Below, in pieces: positions 1 through 6,053 of a stretch of DNA of 8,247 bases. The stretch's first letter is position 1. Each line of letters starts with the position of its first letter. Source of the stretch: Nitrospirota bacterium (GTDB lineage Bacteria > Nitrospirota > Thermodesulfovibrionia > Thermodesulfovibrionales > JdFR-88). The stretch covers positions 1-8,247 of the forward strand of contig JAKAGP010000053.1 in the NCBI GenBank assembly GCA_021825785.1. Reading direction: 5' to 3'. A program made the position numbers and the translations under genes. The notes beneath the pieces were generated by a model. It saw nothing but the letters and a program-made list of their open reading frames with translations. It had not been told where the DNA came from and made no database searches.

Positions 1-1
1 C

Positions 2-724
2 GGGTTGCCTCTTGCCGGAAAGGTCAAGGCGAGCGGACATACCGTCAGCGGACTGGAAAACCTGATCGCAAAAAAACTTGACCGTTATCTGCAGACGCCT
101 ACCGTAAGCGTCTTCATAAAGGAATACCGGAGCCAGCCGATCGCGGTCCTGGGAGCAGTAAAAACGCCCAAGATCTATTATGCAACCGGCAGCACCCACC
201 TGCTTGATGTCCTGTCCATGGCCGGAGGGCTTTCCCCGACAGCCGGCAACGTCTGCATTGTGGAGAGGGTCTCTCCGTCAGGCAAGCCCCAAAAAAAGAC
301 AGTGATAGACCTTGAACGGCTGCTGGCTAAGGGCGACACCAGGCTGGATATTCCTCTGGAGTCGGGCGATATAGTTAATGTCCCCGAAGGGGGAGTCTTT
401 TTTGTTGACGGCGCGGTAGGGGCTCCAGGCTCCTATCCCATAAAAGGGGCCACCACAGTTACCCAGGCCCTGACCATGGCAAAGGGGCTTTCATTTGAGG
501 CCATGAAAGACAGCATAAAGATCTACAGGGACGACGGAAAGCCTAAAAGAGAAGTCATTGCCGTTAACTACAACAAGATAATAAGCGGTAAAAGCCCTGA
601 CATAACCCTGGAGGACAAGGACATCATCGTAGTGCCCAAGAACGGGTTTAAGGCCATATTGAAAGGGATCTCAACCAGCCTGAGCATCGGGATGTTCAAT
701 ATTGGCAAGTACTCATATTATTAA
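2..724 (+). CDS. Wza-type polysaccharide export protein with two SLBB domains (5' partial)
   Basis: This is the C-terminal part of an outer-membrane polysaccharide export protein of the Wza/GumB family, which forms the exit channel for capsule or exopolysaccharide and docks onto the Wzc-type protein encoded next door. The reading frame is open from base 2, so the TTG at base 5 is internal; the signal peptide, lipobox and the start of the Poly_export domain lie outside the window. Counting from that TTG codon, residues 1-43 are the end of the Poly_export domain (PLAGKVKASG...). A first SLBB domain follows at about 44-127 (core LGAVKTPKIYYATG) and a second at about 131-211 (core DGAVGAPGSYPIKG). 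The tail, 213-239, is a mildly hydrophobic segment ending in YSYY and might be the outer-membrane-spanning helix known from Wza, though this is inference. The gene ends 58 bases before the co-polymerase gene, which fits a wza-wzc operon. Confidence 0.9.
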   Translation, partial: GLPLAGKVKASGHTVSGLENLIAKKLDRYLQTPTVSVFIKEYRSQPIAVLGAVKTPKIYYATGSTHLLDVLSMAGGLSPTAGNVCIVERVSPSGKPQKKTVIDLERLLAKGDTRLDIPLESGDIVNVPEGGVFFVDGAVGAPGSYPIKGATTVTQALTMAKGLSFEAMKDSIKIYRDDGKPKREVIAVNYNKIISGKSPDITLEDKDIIVVPKNGFKAILKGISTSLSIGMFNIGKYSYY

Positions 725-770
725 AAAATCCGATGGAAGAAGTGCGCATGTCTGATCATAAAACCAGAGA

Positions 771-774
771 GGAG
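771..774 (+). promoter_or_regulatory. Ribosome binding site of the first Wzc-type kinase gene
   Basis: GGAG lies 8 bases before the ATG at 783, in the stretch GAGAGGAGACAGGGGG. This fixes the start, since no other in-frame start with such a site precedes the transmembrane region. The G-run directly before the ATG could add a second, closer contact. Confidence 0.7.
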
Positions 775-782
775 ACAGGGGG

Positions 783-3020
783 ATGAGCATAGAAGGCGAA
801 GGCCCGAAAAACGAGATAAAACCGTATGAGGCCAGAGAGCTTTCTACGGAACGGATGAGACTCGAGGATTTCGAGCCGCAGGAAGAAACTCACCTGAGAG
901 ACTACCTCACCGTTATCTTAAGAAGGAAATGGATAGTCATCTCATTTGCACTTTGCGTCATTATTGCCGTGACTATTTCCACCTTCACGATGCGGCCCCT
1001 TTACAAGGCCACCGCAGTCATCAGGATAAACACTGGAAATCCTGCGCCGATAACGTTCAAGGATAATCCGGGTATGCCTCCCTCTGACAATTTCTATGAA
1101 ACCCAGTACAAGATTCTCACAAGCCGGGCGCTGGCCAAAAAGACCATACAGACGTTACAGTTGTATGATAACCCGGATTTCAATCCCCGGGCCAGAAAGA
1201 GCGTATTTGCGGCCATGAAGGGATGGCTGGTCCGTCTCATCCCCGTACTGGGCGCAGACGGCGTTTCCTCGCAACAGGCAAAAGCGCCCTCTGATAAGGA
1301 ATACAGTTCCCTGGAGGACAAATTTCTTTCGATGGTCCAGATAATGCCGGAGAAGAAAACCCAGCTGGTAAGGATATCGTTCATATCGCCGGTCCCTGAG
1401 CTTGCCCGGAACACGGCAAACGGACTGGCAGACAGCTATATTGATTTCAACATTGACAGCAGACTTGAGACTTCCAAAAAGACCGGAGCCGTGCTTCAAA
1501 AGCAACTGGACCTGTTTAAGTCCAAGGTCGAGGCCTCTGAGGCTGCCCTGGACGATTACGCGTCCAAAAACGGGATGCTCATTGTAGACAGCAAGGACAA
1601 CAAGCAAAACATCATGATTGAAAAGCTGGCTGAGATATCGCAGGCCCTCAATGCCGCCACCACAAAACGCCTTCAGGCCCAGGCGCTTCATGCCGAGCTT
1701 GGCAGAACCGGCATTGAAAATCCCGTCCTCGTCAACAACTCTCTCATTCAGGAGCTCAGTAAGCAGTACGCATCCCTGCAGGCCCAGTATTACAACCTCC
1801 TCAATATATATAAGCCCGAATACCCGAAGATGCAGATGCTTAAAAGCCAGATGAGAGCCATCTCCCGCAGTATAGCCCACGAAAAGAGAACGGTCATAGG
1901 GTCGGTTACCTCGGACTATCAGACGGATTCGAGAGACGAGAGATACCTGGCGCGGGAATACTCGGCTCAGGAGGCGCAAATCCTCAATTACCAGAAAGCA
2001 AACTCACAGTACCAGATATTGAAAGGGGACGTCGACGCCAACAGGGCCCTTTACGGCGCCCTTCTGGACAGGATGAAGCAGGTTACCGCGGCCGCTACGC
2101 GCACCGACACCAACATACAGGTGCTGGACAGGGCAGAGCTTCCCATGGTGCCTTATAAACCCGACAAGCCTTTAAATATCCTCCTTTCCATGGTGTTCGG
2201 CCTGGGAGGCGGAATAGGCCTGGCCTTCTTTATTGAGTACTTTGACAACACATTCAAAAACACACACGAGATAGAAAAGGCCACGCACCTTCCGGCCCTT
2301 GGAATGATCCCCCTGCAAAAATTCCCGGCGATCGTAAAACGCCCGCTGATCACCTATTCACAGAGCCGGAGCCCAGTTGCCGAGGCATTCCGTTCCATAG
2401 GTACTTTCATAATGCTTTCATCATCCTCAAAGCCCCCCAAGACGATACTGGTCACAAGCCCGGGAGAAAAGGAGGGCAAGACGACTATCTGCATAAATAC
2501 GGCAATGGCCCTTGCCGAATCCACCGGCAACGGGATCATAATAGATGCGGATTTAAGGAAGCCCAAGCTCCACCACTCTTTTGGCGCCGACAACGCCATA
2601 GGACTCTCCACTTTCCTCTCCGGGAACGCGGAGTTCGAGGAAGGACTTATCAAACAGACGCAGATAAATGGCCTGAATATCATAACCTCCGGGCCGCTGG
2701 CCCCAAATCCATCCGAACTGGTCGTTTCCAGGCGCATGAAGGACCTGCTGGAAGCGCTCTACACCATGTACGATTTTGTGATAATTGATTCGCCCCCGCT
2801 GATGGGTATGTCCGACAGCATATATCTGAGCAGGATAGTTGACGGGTCGGTCATTGTCATAAAGGCCGGCGAGACCACAAAACAGGTCCTGTCCGAGACA
2901 AAAAAGATATATAGGAACATAAACGCCAAGATACTTGGAGTGGTGTTGAACGGCATAAGGGAAAACGACCTGAAATACAATTATTATTCCAATTATTATT
3001 CGAGCTATTTCAAAGAATAA
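783..3020 (+). CDS. Wzc-type polysaccharide co-polymerase / tyrosine autokinase (BY-kinase)
   Basis: Complete 745-residue inner-membrane protein joining a Wzz-type chain-length domain to a cytoplasmic bacterial tyrosine kinase, as in Wzc of Proteobacteria. A soluble N-terminus (1-48) precedes the first membrane segment (about 51-69, WIVISFALCVIIAVTISTF). The periplasmic region runs to about 460 and contains a long, probably coiled-coil stretch (about 230-430), ending in the proline-rich Wzz signature PYKPDKP just before the second membrane segment (about 466-488). The kinase domain has Walker A GEKEGKTT (561-568, Lys566), Walker A' IIIDADLRKP (Asp588, Asp590) and Walker B FVIIDSPP (Asp669). 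The C-terminus has six tyrosines at 732, 734, 735, 738, 739 and 742, the usual autophosphorylation cluster. In family members, phosphorylation of this tail in trans controls ring assembly and so polymer length and export. It sits between the Wza-like and J-domain genes. The Gly usual two residues before the GK of Walker A is Lys563 here; related kinases carry Arg at this place, so activity is still expected. Confidence 0.95.
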   Translation: MSIEGEGPKNEIKPYEARELSTERMRLEDFEPQEETHLRDYLTVILRRKWIVISFALCVIIAVTISTFTMRPLYKATAVIRINTGNPAPITFKDNPGMPPSDNFYETQYKILTSRALAKKTIQTLQLYDNPDFNPRARKSVFAAMKGWLVRLIPVLGADGVSSQQAKAPSDKEYSSLEDKFLSMVQIMPEKKTQLVRISFISPVPELARNTANGLADSYIDFNIDSRLETSKKTGAVLQKQLDLFKSKVEASEAALDDYASKNGMLIVDSKDNKQNIMIEKLAEISQALNAATTKRLQAQALHAELGRTGIENPVLVNNSLIQELSKQYASLQAQYYNLLNIYKPEYPKMQMLKSQMRAISRSIAHEKRTVIGSVTSDYQTDSRDERYLAREYSAQEAQILNYQKANSQYQILKGDVDANRALYGALLDRMKQVTAAATRTDTNIQVLDRAELPMVPYKPDKPLNILLSMVFGLGGGIGLAFFIEYFDNTFKNTHEIEKATHLPALGMIPLQKFPAIVKRPLITYSQSRSPVAEAFRSIGTFIMLSSSSKPPKTILVTSPGEKEGKTTICINTAMALAESTGNGIIIDADLRKPKLHHSFGADNAIGLSTFLSGNAEFEEGLIKQTQINGLNIITSGPLAPNPSELVVSRRMKDLLEALYTMYDFVIIDSPPLMGMSDSIYLSRIVDGSVIVIKAGETTKQVLSETKKIYRNINAKILGVVLNGIRENDLKYNYYSNYYSSYFKE
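2979..3002 (+). repeat. 12-bp tandem repeat inside the tyrosine tail codons
   Basis: AATTATTATTCC (2979-2990) is followed directly by AATTATTATTCG (2991-3002), 11 of 12 bases identical. Each unit is four codons in frame and encodes Asn-Tyr-Tyr-Ser, so the two copies supply four of the six tyrosines in the kinase tail. Gain or loss of a unit would keep the frame and change the number of phosphorylation sites. Confidence 0.85.
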
Positions 3021-3090
3021 TCCAGACGGTCCGGAGCCTGAGTTTTTTGTTTTTTGCCGCAGACATGCTGTTCATCCCCGGGAAAAGGAA

Positions 3091-3963
3091 ATGAACAATA
3101 AAAAAGAAACTTCTGGCGCAAGATTCCTTTCTGCCGTCTGGCTCATCCGGGAGGTGACAAGGGGAGATCTTCTCCGCGGCGAAATGAGAGAGGCAGCTCT
3201 CCACAGTTATGAGGTCGTGCTGGGGGTGCTTGAGAGCGGTGACCTGGCAGAATCCATATCCGTTTTCGGAAAGATCCCACTGCAAAATATAAGGCCCGCG
3301 GCAAAAAAAATAGTGGAATTCCTTTTGTTCGATGGAAAAAGCAATCCCTTTGTCTCCCTCGGGCTGTCGCCTTTTGCAACAAGGGAAGACATCCATCACA
3401 GGTGGAAAAGACTGATAGCCATCTATCATCCGGACAGACATCCCGGCGAAAAAGACCAGCCTGGAGAGGAAGCCGCAAAAAAAATAAACGAGGCCTATAG
3501 AAGGGCGATTGACATCAAGGCCTTAAAACCCAACAGGGTGCTGGTCTTCCGGGAAAAACAAAAAGACCGGAGACACCGGACGGATAACAGGAAAGAAAAA
3601 GATATCAGGTTGCCGGCCAGGGGAATCCTTAAAAACTTTTTCAGGCACAGGCTGTCTTCCATCCTTTTTTTGGCTGGCGTCATAGTCATGATCTCGGCCC
3701 TCATATCAATATTTGCCCGGGCGGGGAGTTTTTCCTTTCCCGGTTTAAAGAAAGGCCCAGTGATCAAAGAGGGCGCTATGCCAGGGGCGAGAGCGGGGAA
3801 AATTTTCCCGCAGCCGGTCATGAACTCAAAAACCGGTGATGGCGTAAACGGACCTGACTTTGAAAATAACGCGCCGGAAAAGACGTATCTTCTTCTGCCA
3901 TTGAAAAACGGAACAGGTGTGAGACCGGATGCAGGTATTATGGTAAAAAATGGGGCCAGATGA
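3091..3963 (+). CDS. Membrane-anchored J-domain (DnaJ-like) protein
   Basis: This 290-residue protein has a J-domain in its middle instead of at the N-terminus, at about 85-142, with the essential HPD tripeptide at 113-115 (YHPDRHPGE) and a helix IV ending INEAYRRA. J-domains stimulate the ATPase of DnaK-type chaperones. Residues 1-80 form a mostly helical region I do not recognise. A very basic linker (about 153-188) leads to one membrane segment at about 189-209 (SSILFLAGVIVMISALISIF). By the positive-inside rule the J-domain is cytoplasmic and the last 80 residues are periplasmic; that tail is low in complexity with no recognisable fold. There is no zinc-finger or DnaJ C-terminal substrate domain, so this is a specialised co-chaperone and not DnaJ itself. 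It starts 70 bases after the kinase gene, with AAGGA almost abutting the ATG, and ends in tandem stops TGA TAA. A role in recruiting DnaK to the secretion complex is inference from context. Confidence 0.85.
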   Translation: MNNKKETSGARFLSAVWLIREVTRGDLLRGEMREAALHSYEVVLGVLESGDLAESISVFGKIPLQNIRPAAKKIVEFLLFDGKSNPFVSLGLSPFATREDIHHRWKRLIAIYHPDRHPGEKDQPGEEAAKKINEAYRRAIDIKALKPNRVLVFREKQKDRRHRTDNRKEKDIRLPARGILKNFFRHRLSSILFLAGVIVMISALISIFARAGSFSFPGLKKGPVIKEGAMPGARAGKIFPQPVMNSKTGDGVNGPDFENNAPEKTYLLLPLKNGTGVRPDAGIMVKNGAR

Positions 3964-3985
3964 TAAGAATGGTCTTTGGAATATA

Positions 3986-4669
3986 CTACTTCCGGATATT
4001 GAAATCTTTCTGGATATACTCCTTGTTAAGGTAAATGGTTTTACCCTCAAAAAATATATCGCCGTCTTTTTGGGCCTTGTTGAGTATTCTCGTAACGGTT
4101 TCCCTTGTAATACCGGTCATGTCCGCTATGTTCTGATGCGTAAGCTTAAGGTTCAGCCTGGTCCCCTTCCCGGTTTCTTGGCCGTTCATTTCAGCCAGCA
4201 TCATTAAAAGCGTTTTTACTCTTTGAGCGGCGTTGTTGAAACTTAGTATCTGGATCCTCTCATAGGCCCCGCGAACGCGGGCGCAAAATATTCTGAGCAA
4301 CTGCACAAGCACCTTGTTCTGGACGAACAGGAGCGAGTAAAAATCATTTTTGGATATTATGGCCGCTTCGGAGTTCTCGATCGCCGCAACGGCAGCCGGG
4401 ACCGTTTTGCCGTCGATCAGCGACATCTCCCCGAAGAAGTCCCCGGCGCCGTGGAACGCCAGTATCGTTTCCCGCCCTTCTTCCGTCACCTGCAGGACCT
4501 TGACCTTGCCTGAAAGGATGATGTACATGAACTCGCTGGTGTCTTCCTCGTGCAATATAACTTCATTTTTCTTGAATTTCTTGACGGTTATCTTGCTGCT
4601 GATCTCGTTCAGTTCTTCGTCGGAAAGCATTGAAAACAGGTCTATACTTTTAAGTGGCAGTGAGTTCAC
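3986..4669 (-). CDS. Crp/Fnr-family transcriptional regulator
   Basis: A 227-residue regulator with an N-terminal cyclic-nucleotide-binding-type beta-barrel (about 10-115, containing GDFFGEMSLIDG at 76-87), a dimerisation helix (about 115-145) and a C-terminal winged helix-turn-helix (about 177-199, THQNIADMTGITRETVTRIL). The recognition helix keeps the R-E-x-x-x-R pattern (Arg189, Glu190, Arg194) that contacts GTGA half sites in E. coli Crp. The usual Arg-Ser that binds the cyclic-nucleotide phosphate is replaced by Val90-Pro91, so cAMP is an unlikely ligand. Only one cysteine (129) is present, so an Fnr-type iron-sulfur cluster is also unlikely. The start is GTG; an in-frame stop lies 9 bases upstream (4679-4681), so no earlier start is possible, and there is no Shine-Dalgarno sequence. 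It lies 34 bases after the ligase gene and is convergent with the J-domain gene. It may control this polysaccharide locus, but its targets are unknown. Confidence 0.92.
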   Translation of the reverse strand: MNSLPLKSIDLFSMLSDEELNEISSKITVKKFKKNEVILHEEDTSEFMYIILSGKVKVLQVTEEGRETILAFHGAGDFFGEMSLIDGKTVPAAVAAIENSEAAIISKNDFYSLLFVQNKVLVQLLRIFCARVRGAYERIQILSFNNAAQRVKTLLMMLAEMNGQETGKGTRLNLKLTHQNIADMTGITRETVTRILNKAQKDGDIFFEGKTIYLNKEYIQKDFNIRK

Positions 4670-4677
4670 GGTGTTAT

Positions 4678-4686
4678 ATTATACCA
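4678..4686 (-). promoter_or_regulatory. Extended -10 promoter of the Crp/Fnr-type gene
   Basis: On the minus strand the sequence reads TGGTATAAT, a perfect extended -10 (TGn plus the TATAAT consensus). Only 8 bases separate TATAAT from the GTG start at 4669, so transcription would begin at or within a few bases of the start codon. No good -35 box is present; the best match at 18 bases spacing is TTAAAT. An extended -10 promoter can work without a -35. Confidence 0.6.
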
Positions 4687-4699
4687 CTTTTCGTATAAT
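4678..4699. repeat. Perfect 7-bp inverted repeat over the regulator promoter (possible operator)
   Basis: ATTATAC (4678-4684) and GTATAAT (4693-4699) are exact inverted copies separated by 8 bases. The left arm is the -10 element itself, so a dimeric protein bound here would block the promoter. Its position invites autoregulation by the Crp/Fnr protein, but the arms do not contain the GTGA core its recognition helix would predict, so the bound factor is unknown. With an AT-rich stem of 7 pairs it would make a poor terminator. Confidence 0.5.
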
Positions 4700-4703
4700 T
4701 CAT

Positions 4704-6053
4704 TTAATTACGTTGCCTTTGTTTCTTTCCGGCAGCCATGGCCAGACCAAGGACCATGAAGAACAATATGGAGTTGGAGGGAATATGGAGGTTGAAATCG
4801 ACCAGACTGTGTACGCCGATCGTAACCAGCGAGGAGGCGAACCCGGCTTGCAGATAGGCCTGTTTCCCCTCCCATGCCCGTTTAAATACTTGCCGCAAGA
4901 CGGTAAAAATGAACACCGCTCCTGTCAAAAACCCGGCGGCCCCTTCCTCGAGCAACAGCTCAAGGTAATCGTTATGAGCGTGAGACCAGTAATGGTGCAG
5001 GCCCGGAGGCTGGTAAAAGGTAAATACATATCGAAAGGTGCCGAGCCCTGTCCCGAAGATGGGAAAGTCCCGGAAAGCGGCCAATGTGCCTTTCCAGGCA
5101 AGTATCCTCTGACCATCCGAAATGCCATCTGCGGAAAAACGCTCCACAAGGGGCGAAACTCCCGCGTACAGAACGAATGAGGCAAGAGACATGGCGAACG
5201 TGATCAATATCACAGATTGCCATTTTGAACCATTTCTTTTTGACCTTGGGACCACCAGGATGGAAAACACCGCGAGTCCGGAAATGAATGCCATGACGCC
5301 GCCCCTTGAAAGGGTCAGGAAAACCGAAAAGGTCATTATGAGAGAAAAAAAGGCAAAGAGCATTTTTTTCTCTATCTTCCGGGAGGCAAGAGACACCGCC
5401 AGCGAAAGCGGGATAAGCATGTTGATATAACCGGCAAAATGGTCCCTGTCGACGAAGGGACCAAAGGGATTTCCCCCATGGCTGAGGGGCCTTAGCCAGT
5501 ACAGCTTCCCATTCCCGGCGACGTGCTGAATTATGCCAAAAAGGGCCAGGATGAAACCAAAGCCCGAAAGCGCTTTTAAAACGGCATAAACTGCCCCGCC
5601 CTGCTCCGGCAGCAGGGCGGCCATAAAAAAGATCATAAGATAGATGATCAGCCTGGCAAGGGCCGTCTCCGTGGGGAAGGCATATAGCGTAATGCCGTGA
5701 AAAGCCGGCGCCACGGAGGGGTCCAACACGGACAGATAGACTGTGCGCGGCTGCAGCACCGAGAGGACGAAGGCCGGCAGAGGTAAAATCTGGAACAGGG
5801 GGTAAGCAGTCAAAGCCGCGGCCGCATAAAAAACCTCTCTGTGCATACCGGCCTTCAACCAGGGGGTAAAAAGGTTCGTTATGAAAAGGATAACGACCAT
5901 GGCGCCCGCCAAAGCTGCGGCCCAGTATTCAACCGAGCCGAAAAGAAGCGCGGAGACCGCGGCGATAATAACCAGTCCGCTTCCGGTAAGGCCTAGTCCG
6001 CGCCCCGCTCTGTCATACGGATGGAATCTGTCATATGAATGGAATCTACCCAT
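4704..6053 (-). CDS. O-antigen ligase / polysaccharide polymerase-like membrane protein (Wzy_C family)
   Basis: A 449-residue polytopic inner-membrane protein with roughly ten to twelve hydrophobic segments. It belongs to the O-antigen ligase/Wzy group, which transfers or polymerises undecaprenyl-linked glycans on the periplasmic face. Family marks from the chosen start are NPFGPFVDRDHFAGY (195-209), SRGG at 249-252 after a membrane helix, and the large periplasmic loop with RILAWKGTLAAF, GTGLGTF (334-340) and HAHNDYLELLLEEG (358-371). A further motif, HSLVDFNLHIPSN, is at 415-427. The His-x-His-Asn-Asp-Tyr block is typical of this family's Wzy_C domain. I chose the ATG at 6053 because GGAG precedes it by 4 bases; an ATG at 6125 in the same frame would lengthen the overlap with the upstream gene to 133 bases. 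The chosen start still overlaps that gene by 61 bases. Ligase and polymerase cannot be separated from sequence alone. Confidence 0.88.
   Translation of the reverse strand: MGRFHSYDRFHPYDRAGRGLGLTGSGLVIIAAVSALLFGSVEYWAAALAGAMVVILFITNLFTPWLKAGMHREVFYAAAALTAYPLFQILPLPAFVLSVLQPRTVYLSVLDPSVAPAFHGITLYAFPTETALARLIIYLMIFFMAALLPEQGGAVYAVLKALSGFGFILALFGIIQHVAGNGKLYWLRPLSHGGNPFGPFVDRDHFAGYINMLIPLSLAVSLASRKIEKKMLFAFFSLIMTFSVFLTLSRGGVMAFISGLAVFSILVVPRSKRNGSKWQSVILITFAMSLASFVLYAGVSPLVERFSADGISDGQRILAWKGTLAAFRDFPIFGTGLGTFRYVFTFYQPPGLHHYWSHAHNDYLELLLEEGAAGFLTGAVFIFTVLRQVFKRAWEGKQAYLQAGFASSLVTIGVHSLVDFNLHIPSNSILFFMVLGLAMAAGKKQRQRN

Noticed and set aside
1155..1979. Long open frame of 274 codons on the minus strand inside the first kinase gene.
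   Set aside because: It lies wholly antisense to a well-supported gene, and its translation has no recognisable domain; it is a shadow of the kinase codon use.
2460..2486. Altered Walker A (Lys563 in place of the usual Gly) as a sign of a dead kinase.
   Set aside because: The GKT core, Walker A', Walker B and tyrosine tail are intact, and related kinases carry Arg at the same place, so loss of function is not supported.
3021..3056. Possible rho-independent terminator after the first kinase gene (GGTCCGGAGCC followed by GAGTTTTTTGTTTTTT).
   Set aside because: The T-tract is striking, but the best stem is only about three pairs with a G-T pair, so no convincing hairpin forms. The J-domain gene follows in the same direction 70 bases after the kinase stop.
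4660..4669. GTGA-GT-TCAC palindrome at the regulator start, resembling a Crp site.
   Set aside because: The two half sites are 2 bases apart, not the 6 needed by Crp-type dimers, and one half is formed by the GTG start codon itself.
4350..5180. Plus-strand open frame of 276 codons across the regulator and ligase-like genes.
   Set aside because: It crosses the promoter region and is antisense to two well-supported genes; no known domain is visible.
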